Source: Nothophaeocryptopus gaeumannii
Taxonomy: Eukaryota; Ascomycota; Dothideomycetes; Mycosphaerellales; Mycosphaerellaceae
NCBI GenBank assembly: GCA_031771865.1
Contig: JASISA010000022.1
Span: 310,001-374,000, forward strand
Reading direction: 5' to 3'
Length of the DNA stretch: 64,000 nt
The notes under the pieces are model-generated. The model did not search any database, was not told where the DNA came from, and worked only from the letters and a program-made list of their open reading frames with translations. The position numbers and the translations under genes were made by a program. Within the stretch, counting starts at the first letter, position 1; the number at the start of each line of letters is the position of its first letter. Positions 19,710 through 31,522 of the stretch are shown piece after piece.

Positions 19710-21529
19710 CATGGATAGTGCCTGCATAGCCTTTGAGCACCATTATTGATGTACATATGAGGCGAGCTGCGAGTTGAAAATGAGGAAGGATCCACAGTTG
19801 CGCACTTGTTGCAGTTGATCCAAGTAGGATGCGGTACAGTAGCGCAGGTAGTGCACGCTTGGGATGAAAGGATGGCGAGGAAACGCTAGCGCTCAACTTG
19901 AGAACCCCTTTCAATCCGCCTCAGCCTCTGCGAGTCATTACGCGATCGCTCGCTACGACTTCGAAAATTGTTCCTGTACGCCAGACGCGGAGGAACAGAC
20001 ATGCAACTGGAGCCCGACATTCATGGAGTCGATGGTGGGGAGGGGAGAAGAGTAGGGTAATATGGCGATGAGAATCGACGACTGTGGAGATAGTCGGCAA
20101 GCAAGCCAATGGACGGATGTGGTCAATTGACCAAGCTTAGTGACGCAGGTACATGAACCGTATGCACCATAGCGCTTCATGTCTGCTTTGCCGAGGCCAC
20201 GGCCCACCACAGACAGATACTTGCATCCTAACACACAGCATGGCGACACGTGAGTTGGCAGCACGGCGGCCGATGCACGTTTGGCATCGCGTCCTGGCAT
20301 CGCGGGAAAAGGTGTGAACAGCAAACGGAAGTCGGTTCAAGATCAGCTAGGAGGTTGTGTGCCGGGATGCTCGATGGAGGGGGATGTGGTCCAGACGGCA
20401 AGCGCAAGAGAAGGTTCAGGTTCCGCCGTGTGCGCGCATCTTCTTGCAAGAAGCACGGGGCGGCGTTGACCCAAATTAGGACACAGGAGCGGCCGTGTTT
20501 TAACGCATGCGGATGCGCCTCCTGCCAGCTTGGAGTCGCTGGAGATGATGGCCGGGACCCGTGCTGTACATGTAGTTGAGAGACGTAGACAAGACGGGTG
20601 GTGGACGCTGCTTTGAAGGGCAACAGATGGGGCGGTGGCGCTGTGGTCGGATGCACTGCCGGTCCATCACGTCCACGGCGTACATCCGATTGTCCACTAA
20701 GGTGCTCGGGTAGTCTTCTCCCTTGCCCCACTCCGTCCGACCCCCGAACGGAAGCACCCGACGACATCCAGCAACCTCCACCACCACGCCCACGCCCACG
20801 CCCACACCTGCAACCTGCAACTCTTCCACCCTCTTCCCCTCCCGCTCTTCGCACCCTCCAGCGACAGTGCCCGCCACAGTCACCACCGCTGCAGGCTCCA
20901 AGCGGTCGACGGGCAGTGGGCTATCGCCAGCACGCACAAGCGACGCCGCGGACACTTGGGCTCCGACATACTGCAGCCGGCGGGCGGCAACCGGCACCCA
21001 CCCACACCACACCGTTGTCTGCAGCCGTTGCAGCGCAATCTCTCACCAAGACGGAAGCCTTCTGCTGTCTGACTTCGAACACCACCACTCGCACCTCCCA
21101 CCAGCCGGCCTTGGCCTGCGTTCGCTCGTTCACCCACCCAGTCACCCACCCGCCAGTCATTCGTCACATACCGACCAGCGTAAGGGCCAGACCCTGTGAG
21201 CACCTCCCGATCTTTAAGATATCGCTTTGGACTACAGCCAAACCCACCACCAACGCTCGTTCGCAAATCCACAGCATACACCCAGCGACAGAGATTGTGC
21301 TTGCTCGCGCACTGTCACGCTCACTCGCAGCTTCTTCCAACCCGAGTCGCACATTGAGCCACGACGAAACCCCTCTTCGATCACCCACCTGCTGCGGGCT
21401 TGCTTGGAGTTAGTGCTAGGGTTCAACTCGCGCAGCGAAGAAGTGCGTAGACCACAAGCCTCAATGAAAATATAGAACAGTATACAGTCAGCCAGGGCAT
21501 CGTAGCGTTGCATTGATGCATGCATCTTC
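19710..21529. other. Long intergenic region
   Basis: The 1.8 kb upstream of the Ser/Thr-rich membrane protein gene are GC- and C-rich on the + strand between about 20740 and 21420, giving long spurious open frames. A CCCACG-like tandem run lies at about 20785-20810. I see no supported gene, so a long 5' leader or regulatory region is possible. Confidence 0.45.
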
Positions 21530-23208
21530 ATGGACCCGGACATGGCACCCCCTCCAAAACGGCGGAAGCTCTTAAACTCGGCATCGCTAGACATGCCAGA
21601 GATACACCCGGGTAACAGCACTGGGCCATCCGAGTCACCACATTCGTTTCCGCAGCAAGCAGTAGTCGGAGGCATTGAACATTTCAAGGTCCTGATTCCG
21701 CGACAGGGCACGACTGCATCCTCCACCACAAATGCGCAGTCTACAACAGCGATCTCAAGCGACGGCGCTACTATCATGTTCTCGGATCCGTCAACTACCT
21801 TCACTTCCACTCCACCCTCGATACCAACGCTTCCCTCAATTCTTGGTGCGACCACCTTCTCCTCGGCGTCCACATCGGCGCCGTCGGAGTACACATCAAA
21901 GACGGAAGGCTCAAGCTACATTTCTAGCTCGAGGAGCAATACGACATCACTATCTTCTTCCTCATCTGCCTCAATATCCTCTGCGAGCGGTAACATATCC
22001 TCTGCATCCACTACGAGTGCTTCTTCCCATAGCCTCACTACATCAGGTACGTATGTTTCGAAGTGGCTGCCTCTGCTGTTTACTGACACTATGCAGCAAT
22101 TATATTTGAGGGCAACGTAACAACAACTTCCAAAACAACCATCACTCTCACATCTCGCTCGTCAGACGTGTTGTTCTTCGCAACCCTTTCCAATGGGCAT
22201 GTGTCAAGAATATCTCGCTCGAGCCGCCCCTATACCACTACATTGGACGACGGCGAGATTTTCACGATAGCAGGTCTATCGTCCAGCAGCGAGTCGCAAA
22301 CGACGACTTCCTTGTCGTCCCAGACCGCGACTATCTCGGACTCGAGCACTGAGAGGAGCACGGGGACATCGACTGTAACAGTAGAGGCTTCCTCCAATGG
22401 CGGCGTCGCCGTTCAAGGCTATGGCTCTCCGACGAAGGCTTCGTCTCCAAATCGCACGAGTGCAGATGCGGCGTCAAGCGGTCGCAATAATGACAACAGC
22501 AGTACTCCGCCGCCCGGGACCATCGCTGGCGGTGTCGTCGGCGGATGCGCCGGTCTTGCTGTATTGCTGCTTATTGCGATGCTTTTTGTGCGATGGTATC
22601 GACGAAAGGGTCTAGCGAGCCATCGAGTGCTTCCGCCTGGCTCAGCAGCTGGGCAGGAGGCTGATCCTCATGGGGGACCATCTGGCCCTGGCATGGCTGA
22701 AAGGGTTGGGCTCATGCCAATGATTAACGTAGTGCCGGCCTTCTTCAGGCCACAAAACAGGAGTATTGAGCCTTCGGAGACATCTGAACGTGGCTTCACT
22801 CGCATTTCTGGGCGTAAGTTGCCGTCAGCCTTCAGTGAAGGCATGACCAGCCCGCCTCCTCCCAATGTGCCGCTGGCAACAGCTACACGTGGCAACGATA
22901 GGGACATGGCTGGACAATCATTCTTTCGCGACAGCGCCAGTACCTACAGCGGCGATGGCGCAGATGTTTCACCGACATCTCCCGCGAGCAGTCGTGCGCC
23001 AATGCGTAATAGCATGCACGAGATGTTGATGATGTCGCCAGGGCCCCAGCGACAACCACAATGGCACGCTGGAGGACCTTATGGATTTCCGCAGGGCGGC
23101 AATGACCTTTCTTCGTCGCCTCCCGTGGGATCTGCTGCCTTTCAGCGCAGCGACACGCCGTCGAGCTTGGATCCGAGCCGTAACAGTCGCTTCACTGAGG
23201 AAATGTGA
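21530..23208 (+). CDS. Ser/Thr-rich single-pass membrane protein, unknown function
   Basis: Exons 21530-22046 and 22097-23208 (intron GTACGT...ATGCAG, phase 1) give 542 residues. The first 300 residues are dominated by Ser and Thr, as in heavily O-glycosylated cell-surface domains. One hydrophobic helix follows (GGVVGGCAGLAVLLLIAMLF), then RWYRRK and a 190-residue Pro/Ser-rich cytoplasmic tail. The layout resembles Mid2/Wsc-like wall sensors and other fungal surface proteins, but there is no Cys-rich WSC domain. The N-terminus (MDPDMAPPPKRRKLL) is basic and polar, with no signal peptide. Either the start lies in a missed upstream exon or the single helix acts as a signal anchor. Function is not assigned. 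Confidence 0.75.
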
Positions 23209-24084
23209 CTCGAGCGTTTCTTCTCATACATTGAGACCAGCGAACAGGCAGTCTGACGAGTGCGCATCAACAAAGTCACACGCGAGACTACCACGCATTC
23301 TAGAGCAACGTCCAATAAGCATTGGCGTGCCATATTATGAAATCATGGCTCTGGTTGTCCAACGACAAGTGTGTGGCAATTTTGGATGAATGTGGAAGGG
23401 ACATCTCACTTCTGAATTGACTTCAGACAGAAGAACACTGCAGCCGACAGCGCAATGCCCGCTCCGGCTCTGCCACGAATATATGTTGTAATGTCTTTGT
23501 ATAGTCCCAATCACAATTCTTGGCCGTTGCGGCCTTCAATGCCAGTCTTAGCTCCATGCACCTCTCGTTCTCGCATGTGAATTGCTGTCTCGTGAAACTA
23601 CTAGAACAAGGAGTTCGTAGCACTCCTAAGTGTCTTTGTACGAATGCACAGCCTTGCGTGACGTGTCATCCATGGACGAATGTGTTGTTTCTCTAACCAC
23701 GGAATCTAGCATACATTGCGACAGGCTCTGATACGATACCCACATCACCTGCTCGGCGTGGAAGGTGGAGCAGAGTTGACAACCAGAGCCCCTGCCTTTG
23801 CAAGGCTACTGGACATGCAAGAAGGCATCATACGAATTCGCGTCAAAGCATTGCACCATCAGCCAGACAAATCCTTTGATCGCAACGAATACAAAGCGGC
23901 GTTCCATGGATGGTAGATTCTGCAGTCTTTGGAGAGGACCAGCTGCTGATGATTTTAGCAGACCTCGTGAACTGGACGAGACCAAGTGAAGCCAGCTGTG
24001 TCAAACTGCTCCCTTACTGTTGCATTGAGTTAGGGGCCAGTAGCTTGCGTTTTCGTCTTTTGACTTGAGGTCGCATTGTTACGA
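23209..24084. other. Intergenic between convergent genes
   Basis: The 876 bp hold no supported gene. A 66-codon frame at 23716-23916 looks mildly coding-like but has no partner exon or known domain. Confidence 0.45.
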
Positions 24085-24691
24085 TCAATCGCTTTCACTA
24101 CCAGCACCATTTGGCTCGTCATCATCATCCTCGTCCTCAACAACAACGTCATCCATTGCTCCAATTGTCAGCTCAGCATTCTGTAGCATCTTTCGCAGGT
24201 CAGTATTCCGAGGATCTACAAGATCGATAGGCTTCAGCTTCGCTTTGTTTCGTATGCTGCAACGCCTGTCAGCGGTTCTGCATCGCATCCCCGGAAATGA
24301 CATGGGACTGATGATACCGAGGGTCACATCCGGCATCTACTAGAATGTCCACGACAGCCGTGCCATGTTCCCAGTCAGACTTGTCCAAACTGTTTGCAAA
24401 CCGTACTGCTTTGTGCAAGCAGGTGTCTCCTTCTCTTGGTTCTGTCCCATCGATTTCCACTCCCTCTTGATCGAGAATGGCGTCTAGCACTTCGTAGGAT
24501 CCGTATTGGGCGGCGATGTGCAGGGCGCTGGAGCCTAGGCTGTCGGTGGTGGAGTTGAGGAATTTGGAGATGGCGTCTGGAGCGGAGCTGAGCGGTTTGC
24601 CAGTCAGGAGTTCGGTGAACAGCGAGGTGTTGTTGCGGCGGCAGGCTTCAATCAGCAGTTCCTTTGGGCTTGCGCCCTCGTCGTCGGCCAT
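24085..24691 (-). CDS. Small ankyrin-repeat protein, Yar1-like
   Basis: Exons 24318-24691 and 24085-24256 (intron GTATCA...TTGCAG, phase 2) give 181 residues. It has N-terminal helices (MADDEGASPKELLIEACRR), two to three ankyrin repeats (SALHIAAQYGSYEVLDAILD, then DTCLHKAVRFAN, VDILVDAGCDPR and KAKLKPIDLVDPRN) and an acidic tail (VVVEDEDDDDEP). The size and acidic tail resemble yeast Yar1, the cytosolic chaperone of ribosomal protein Rps3. This is a family-level suggestion; many short ankyrin proteins look alike. It is divergent to the RPC11 gene with 482 bp between the starts. Confidence 0.8.
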
Positions 24692-25173
24692 GTCTGGTGT
24701 GTGTGAGTTTGGAATGCCTACTACTGAGGCAGTACTTGCACCGGTTGGCGAAAGTGTCCGTGTGCTCGGATCAGGGTGCTGTGTCTTCCAGAAGTGGGAT
24801 GAGAATCTCGATAGCGCTTCTCCAGGAAGACAAGCGTGGGCGGTGGCCAGGAGGCGTTGAAGGTGTTGACATGTAATTAGGACAAGTAGTTGGTCTATTA
24901 GTAGTACATGGGACACGCTATGACACGCGAGCCGACCCTGGCTACAACTTCACTAACAACTTCAATTGACGCCTCAGTTGTCGCATTACTGCTGCCACCC
25001 CGCCACGAGTCACTGGAAGAAGTCATTGGCCAGCCGCTCCACCCATTTTTCCCTCACTCTTCGTGGAATCTTTCATGTGAACCCTACCTAAACTCCTAGC
25101 CCCCACCTGGCCGCAGAAACATACTTCTTCGTCTGTTCGGAACGCCACGAACGCAACAGTACCGATCGCGAAG
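24692..25173. promoter_or_regulatory. Shared divergent promoter region, ankyrin gene and RPC11
   Basis: The 482 bp separate two opposing ATG codons and contain no coding sequence. Both transcripts must start here. No specific element is identified by eye. Confidence 0.5.
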
Positions 25174-25691
25174 ATGCTGCTATGTAAGGCCACTTTCATC
25201 AGGACCCACCTGTAACGGACTATTCTAACACTTCAGTCTGCCCATCGTGCAGCAACATGCTCATCATCACACAAATTCCCGCCGCCCACTGCGCACCCGA
25301 GGACTACTCCAACAAAGGGAAAAATCGCTTCGAGTGTCGTACCTGTCCGTACCAAATGGTTCTTGATCGCCGATATTACGAGCGCAAGAACATGAACCTC
25401 AAGACTGTCGATGACATCTTGGGTGGCGCCGACAGCTGGAAGAACGTCGACAAGACAGAAGGTTCGCGCATCAGCCAAATTCTTACTCGACTTCCTTTCT
25501 CCCTCATCGCATCCACCACTAGAGATTGCAGGGACCAACAGGCTGACCGTTCACTTACAGCCAAATGTCCTCAAGAAGGTTGTGAAAGCCGAATGGCCTA
25601 TTTCAGGCAAGTCCAGATTCGGAGCGCGGACGAGCCCATGACCAGCTTCTACAAGTGCGTTAATTGCACACGGGAATGGCGTGAGAACTAA
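25174..25691 (+). CDS. RPC11: DNA-directed RNA polymerase III subunit RPC11 (C11)
   Basis: Three exons, 25174-25183, 25237-25461 and 25561-25691, give 121 residues. The first exon is ten bases (ATGCTGCTAT) and splices in frame to give MLLFCPSCSNML. Two zinc ribbons are present: CPSC with CRTC at the N-terminus, and CPQEGC with CVNC at the C-terminus. The C-terminal ribbon carries the RSADEP hairpin, whose acidic pair supports transcript cleavage as in TFIIS. C11 is needed for Pol III termination, reinitiation and proofreading. Length and motifs match the family closely. Confidence 0.96.
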
Positions 25692-25936
25692 AGAACAGCT
25701 TCATGCTAGGCTTGGGGCATCAGGAGTCAGGCGTCGAGCGAGGTTTGTGAAGCGGCATGGAAATGCTTCATACGATACCCACAGAATAGTACCGTCGTGA
25801 GTTTTTGGACATGAAAACAACAAATTGCAAACAAGTTCCTCTGTTATTGGACTCGAGTCCCTGTCGGGTTCTTCACCTGCGCTTGAGCATCTCGTTTGGC
25901 CAAACGCCTGCATTCTAGCCCTATCGACGATCCGCT

Positions 25937-25968
<32 letters not shown>

Positions 25969-26121
25969 AGCTTGCAACAAAACTCCAAGCGTTATTGTGA
26001 GTATCCCTCTCCAAATCTTTCGACTACCCATATTGCACGGTAGAGTCTTGAGTAGTGCTTCCGAGAAAGCCAAGAAAGCAAGAGATGATTATCACAGGCT
26101 AGTTGATCCGCATTGTCTGAA
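25692..26121. other. Intergenic between convergent genes
   Basis: The 430 bp include a short tandem (GGAGCTGGTGCT-type, 25937-25972). No gene is supported. Confidence 0.5.
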
Positions 26122-28160
26122 TTACGCATCGTTCCTTGGTCGTCGTGCGCCGCCTTTGACAGATCTCATCCGGCTCAGAAACCCACTGACACCTCCACCA
26201 CTTGGCCGCTCCTCTTCGTTGCTGCTCCCTCGACCTCGGCTTGGGACGCGTCCATCTGAAGTCTGACTACGGGTCAAGGCAGGCGCCTTGGGACTGCTCG
26301 TTGTACGCGGACGGTAGTCGCCAGGCCTTCCCTGCTCAGCGATTCGAATCTGCGTACCTTTCTTCTCGAAGGCGGCTTCGTAATCGTAGTCGAATGGATT
26401 GATTTCGTTCTCTTTATTGTACCTCGCCTGGACAGGACCTCCAGCGCTGGTTGCTGTGAAGTGCGCACTAGCAGGGCTAGTCGTGCCGTTGGCTCCGTAT
26501 CGCGCATCCGGATTCCTGATATCGTTTGGCCTGTCACGCCGTGACGCAGACATGCCTCGGAATCTCTGCGCCAGTGACTTCTTTCTCGACAAACCGCCAC
26601 CGCCGCCGACAGCTCCTTCGGTGGCAGCAGGATCTTCCGAATCTCGTCGTTGGATGTCTCTCCGACTAGCAGGTGCACCCTCCAAGAAAGTCGAGGTTCC
26701 CAGACCGTAAGACTCCTCTCCATGCACTGGCTCAGCACGTTGCAGCGGATCCACTATGTTTGTATCCTGCTTTCGCGTGGTTGAGTAATCGGTAAAGCCC
26801 TCCTCGCCGCGGCCATGGAATCGGTCAAGATCAAGACGTGAACGCAGAGGTCCAGCACCACCCAACTGCATGTTCGCGGAATCCGCGGGGAATGCCTGCA
26901 TTGGAGCTGGGCGACCCTTCTTGGTATTGCGATGCGGGTTGCAGGCATCAAAAGGTCCATCATGGTGGAACACTGTCGAACCGTTAGCAAGCATGACTAG
27001 CATTTCTGTAGGTGGCGAGACGTGCATCCTTGACCGTAGATGCCCGTCACATCGAGTTTGTCAATGAGATCCAATCCTTGAGGCTTGCGTGTTTTCTCTC
27101 CTTTCCGAACCTTCTCCTTTTCCCTCCTGTGACGCTCCTCGCGCTCGCGCCGACGCTCAGCTCGATGTCTTTCCTCGGACTCTGTGCGTTCGCGACCTTC
27201 CGCACGGTCCATACGTGGCCGACGGTCCTTTTCCATGACGGAAGATTCAGACGCTCGACGAGGTCGTGGCGGCTGTCGTTGCTTCTCCGGACTGTCCGGA
27301 CCCCGTGGTGGTCTGGCTGGTCGCTCTCGACGGTCGTCAAAGGGGCGGTAGGCAGGAGGAGGCCCTGGTGGTCGAATCGAGGCTCCCACTGTGTTTTGCT
27401 TCACGATGTCTGCATTTTCCGTCAGCTGGCCGTTACGATGCTCATGTGAGATAGGGATGACACTCACGTGCGCCGTTGATATCGTTGTTTGCATTGGATT
27501 TATCAAGCAGGGAGAGCTCGTTCTGTAGTATTGGAAAGTTAGGAAACATTCGGCAAAAGTGATGAAAGCGATCCGTGGACTCCATTGAACACGCGCAACG
27601 CAAACCATCAAGGGAGGTGTAGTTATCAATGGTCGCAAGAACAGCGAGCGGCTTGCGGTGGATATTTTCCAGGGTGCGTGGTACAGTCGTGCGGATCAGA
27701 CAGGGGAGCTGCAGCAAGCTCAAATGCTACGCGCAAGCTTGGGCAGAACAGGAGGCTGCGAGAGCACTTACGAATATGTCCTCCGGAAGCGCGGCGGCGG
27801 TCGCTTTGGCTTGAGGGCCCGGGCGAGCGAGCTCGCTGTCGTCGAGGAAAGGATTGGTAGACATTGGGCGCGGTGGCCGGCCAGGCGGCGTGCCCACGAC
27901 GGGACCGTTGTTATAGTTGCTGCTGGCGGCGGTGTAGCTCGGTGTGGACGGTGAGGGTGTAGCAGCGCGATTGCGGAAGGGGTTGTTGGAAGGCAGATCG
28001 AGGGTCAAGCCGACTGGAGAGCGCTGGCGGTCTGCGTGAGAGGGCGCGGCGTCGTCAGCGTCTGGCATCAACAGTTCCGGGGTGCTGTGATTATTCGTCG
28101 CACTGGCATGGGATGAAACGTACCAATTCCAGGGGCAGAGGGCCCGGCAAAGTAGGCCAT
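26122..28160 (-). CDS. PAL1: Pal1-family cell-morphology protein
   Basis: Frame-consistent exons are 28120-28160, 27772-28084, 27468-27522, 27035-27409 and 26122-26972, giving 544 residues. Landmarks are an NPF-type N-terminal segment (SNNPFRN, TNPFLDDSE), a highly charged Arg/Glu helix, and the Pal1 core (LDLIDKLDVTGIY joined to VFHHDGPFDACNPHRN). A Ser/Pro-rich tail ends GARRPRNDA. In fission yeast Pal1 localises to growth sites and works with Sla2 in endocytosis and polarised growth. The core is certain. The first intron would be only 35 nt (GTTTCA...CACAG); if it is not real, translation may start at ATG 28068 (MPDADD). Confidence 0.88.
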
Positions 28161-29351
28161 GATTGCAGCAGCAGCAGCGATGATGTCGCTAGAAGCACAG
28201 AGCGGGAAAGGGGGGCGTTGGGACTTTCCAATGCAGCGCGCGCTGTTCTCCGATGCTGGTGCTTGGAGCGATGCTGTCTGTCTGGCGCGGTTGAGACCCG
28301 CGATTGCTGCTGCTGCTGCTCGCGAATGCCCAGTCGGCGCGTTTCAAGTCTGTCGCCCGCCGATGTGACCGACGGCGAGGCGGCGAGGCGGCGAGGGATG
28401 CTGGCGGGACAGACGTGAGTTGTGGATGCCAATGCCAACGACGCCAATGTCCGATGGAATGGGGTTCGCGCTCCTGTGTACTATGTAGGTACTGCACTGC
28501 TGCTGGTCTTCTCGGTACGCGCAGCTTCGACGCGCACTCGCACCTGTTCCACGAGCCTGCAACGGATGTCCGCCGTGTGCGCTCTCTGTGATGGTGGGAT
28601 GTGGTAGGTTTGTGTGCTGCCGTGCAATACTATTCCTGGTCGTAAAAGGCTGCGTCCGGATCGTGCTCGCTGCCCGCTGCTGGCGGATAGATGAGGCCGT
28701 CTAATGTTAGGTGTCGTACACTGCAGGTGAATGCTTCGGCGCACGGCTGTCGTGGAGGGGTTATCGACTGCCGGATGGGAGTAGTACATGTAGTGTAGGA
28801 GGACTAGGGAGGAGGGAGAGGGCAGTAGCGGTAGTAGTAGTCACGGGTGATCATAAGCTGCGGGAGGAACGAGGGTCTCCCGCTTCTTGATTTTCAGAAG
28901 TGCGCCTGTGCCTGTGCCTGTGCCTGTGACTGACCTGCGTCTGCGCCTGTGCTGTGTGTTTGTCTCTGACTATTCTCTCTCCGTGTGCCTGCCTGCCGTC
29001 CTCATTAACCTCAACTTCCTCCAAAACCTCGACAACAAGGGTCACACGGACAACCTCCGCTCAGGGCCAAGGAAGCCAAAAATACGCCCCTGTGAGCTCG
29101 CCGAATCGGCTCCTGACGAGGCCGGTGCGCTTGGTCAAAACCGTAAGTAGCGCTGCTGGTGGCTGTCCTGCCCGCATACCGAACTGTGGAGAGAGGCTCG
29201 ATCCGGGGCTTCTTCCATCTGGCCCATTGTTCTGCAACCCAAGACCACTCATCATCAAACTCACCTCGTCGATCAGTCCAAGCCGGTCCATCACTATTCG
29301 TGGTTGCATTCACCGCTGATCTCGGCTTTTTGCAAGTCAGGGCGGTTAGCC
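28161..29351. other. Divergent promoter region, PAL1 and MED31
   Basis: The 1.19 kb contain a hexamer run (GTGCCT)n near 28905-28930 and CAG/GCT triplet runs near 28160-28185 and 28300-28320. No supported gene is seen. Confidence 0.5.
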
Positions 29352-29907
29352 ATGACCGACGCACAGGAAGCGCAGGACAATGCATCCGAAGGTGTCTTCA
29401 AGATCCAATACGGTGGTCACGACAGGTTCACACTCGAGCTGGAAGTATGTATACCCCGAGTGTCACCCGCTACTTCCATGTGGTCGAGATCGGCCGCCAT
29501 CTCATAGGCCGTGCTGCCCCACGACTTGTTACATGCAAGTCCACAGCAAAGCTCAATAGCGTCCATCACCGCTGATACTGACTCTGCTTAGTTTGTACAG
29601 TCGCTCGCGAACCCATGGTACCTGAACCACTTGGCGTCACAAAAGTTGCTTGAAAATGAAGAGTTCATTGCATATCTCGACTATCTGCAATACTTCCGAC
29701 TCCCGCAATTTATCCGTTTTCTACAGTATGCTTACACCTATGTCTACCTCGCTCGAGGAGAATCATCTCATGACAGCTAGATATCCTGGTCCCACCCTTC
29801 GAGCACTCGAGCTTCTTCAAGTCCAACGATTCCGTAAAGACATCCTAATCCCCGAGGTTGTCTCAAGGATGATCCAAGAAGGATTTGAGGCAAGTACCTC
29901 GGGCTGA
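29352..29907 (+). CDS. MED31: Mediator subunit 31 (Soh1)
   Basis: Exons 29352-29444, 29592-29725 and 29781-29907 give 117 residues. The conserved core is complete: FTLELEFVQSLANPWYLNHL, then FIAYLDYLQYFRLPQFIRFLQ spanning intron 2, then YPGPTLRALELLQVQRFR. MED31 belongs to the Mediator middle module and supports activator-dependent RNA polymerase II transcription. Intron 2 ends at the second of two close acceptors (CAGCTAG), the only one that restores QYPGP. The end at TGA 29905-29907 gives a short tail; another open frame at 29950-30062 could be a further exon, but no donor joins it in frame. Confidence 0.93.
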
Positions 29908-30939
29908 AGGTACGCTCTCCTGTTGACAAACCTACTCTACGCGATCTCAGTCGGAGAAAGCAGGCCAGGCGCGTGCATATCGAACGAAATCGGTCATTTC
30001 ACCGGAAACGAAGGCCACTGCGACACTGCCGAGGGAAGGTTTTGGAGGGCAATCCACTGATTGAATCCCTTCATCAGAGGACCTGCGACCGCTGTCATAA
30101 CAAACGCGTGAAGACGGGCTCTGACTCAAGGCATCACCGCAATGTTATATTTATCTGCTTTTGCTGTAATGCTCATTGTTTGTAAAAAAAAAAAAAGCTA
30201 TATTTATCAATAGAGTTCCCTGAGCGGAGTAGAGATACTCCGACGAGGAGCTTTGTATCACGCCGTCGAGCTATCGGGACGACAGAGTCTCTTCATTCGG
30301 TTTCTGCCATTGCGCACATGTCAATGTCAGGGTGGACAATATCAGGATGGGTGCAAAAGACAATCGTTCGAGATAATCCGACTTGGGCCATCTGCAAACT
30401 GTTTGATGGGGTCAGGGACCTTACAGATCTCAGCAAGGGTCGTAGAAAGAGGCTCACGTACTACCTTTACTGGAACACAAATGGTATACCTTTGGAGCGT
30501 ACCCTGAGAAACCCGTATCAAAAGTCTTGATGGCCCTGATGTAGTATATCACACTATTATCCACATTTGTGGTGTTAGCGCCGGGCTCGGCGCGATGGAT
30601 AGTATGAGTTACGCCATCCGCAGCATTGTCAACTCGGAGCAAGCGCTGTTAGTGCGCGGACAAGTGTACAAGATGCCGTCCTTTGCAGCTTACATGGCAA
30701 GCATCTCGTCGCACCTCGTGACTGACTGCCTTTCGCCAGCTGTTGGCAAGATACCTGCAAGCGCTTCGGGAATGTTGTGAGGCGCGCATTTGCAGTGTTC
30801 TCAAGACCAAATGTCTTATCCAGATTCGCCGGGTCTCAGTGGCGAGTATTCGACAACTATCGCCAGAAACGCCACCATACTGCGTAAGCCAGAGCATTCT
30901 CTCTTCCTTCGCGGATCCGTGATTCTCTCGTGTAGTATG
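29908..30939. other. Intergenic with weak open frames and an A13 tract
   Basis: Two + strand frames, 30318-30530 and 30595-30780, have mildly coding-like codons but no known domain and no convincing exon partner. A run of 13 A residues (30184-30196) lies between two copies of TATATTTATC (30146-30155 and 30199-30208). I make no gene call. Confidence 0.4.
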
Positions 30940-31253
30940 TCACTCCTCCGCAGCGGGCGCCGGCCCACAAGGTAACACCATTTTCTCCATGCAATGCATC
31001 CGAACCTTCTCCATAGGCATGCCCATCCCAATAGCCATGTAGTGCAGCAAAGGCGGATGGCCTTGGAAGCTTGCGTAGGAGTCGCGCGCGATATTTGAAG
31101 TCCACTCGTGCTTGGTGGTGTCGGCGTGGCCTGTACCGATGTATTTATTCTGGAGCGACTCCAGTTGCTGTTGGGTGCGGAGTTTGTCGGCCTTGACAGA
31201 ATCGTTAGCATGAGCGGAACTTGCAGCTGGAGTTGGGAAGGTGGCCTTACCAT
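30940..31253 (-). CDS. Splicing factor 3B subunit 5 (SF3b10/Ysf3)
   Basis: Exon 1 is only the ATG (31251-31253). A 59-nt intron (GTAAGG...GCTAAC...TCAAG) follows and exon 2 is 30940-31191, giving 84 residues. The protein begins MADKLRTQQQLESLQNKYIG and contains GHADTTKHEW, RDSYASFQGHPPLLHY and a C-terminal EKMVLPCGP, all diagnostic of SF3b5. It is a core part of the U2 snRNP SF3b complex that recognises branch points. The gene starts 270 bp from the divergent NSE3 start. Confidence 0.95.
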
Positions 31254-31522
31254 CTCGAAGGAAGGGAGAGGAGTAGGTGGCGGAAGTCTGTCGGAAGATT
31301 GTCGTCAAGGGCGGTGGTGGACTGCACGTATGGTGATTAATTGAGTGGTGCAGCACGGCCCGAACGGTACTTGATAAGGTTTCGAAGTCGCGTGACTTTC
31401 ACGTGCGCGACGCGTCGCGTCCTCGAATCAGAAGCTGAAGTCAACTCCAATGTGCTTCTTGCCAAAGTCGCAAGCGTGTTCGCCTTACATCGCAGTCGAA
31501 TTCCGCGACTATTCTCGATACG
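31254..31522. promoter_or_regulatory. Compact bidirectional promoter, SF3b5 and NSE3
   Basis: Only 269 bp separate two opposite start codons, so both transcripts share this DNA. It contains GTGCGCGACGCGTCGCG (about 31405), a short GC-rich near-palindrome that could be a factor site; this is inference. Confidence 0.5.

Noticed and set aside
20598..21413. Long + strand open frame of 271 codons
   Set aside because: It is Pro/Thr/His-rich, lies in C-rich DNA open in several frames on both strands, and has no domain or codon pattern typical of the neighbouring genes.
30253..30780. Two short + strand frames downstream of MED31
   Set aside because: Mild coding character only; no splice pair joins them and no domain is recognised.
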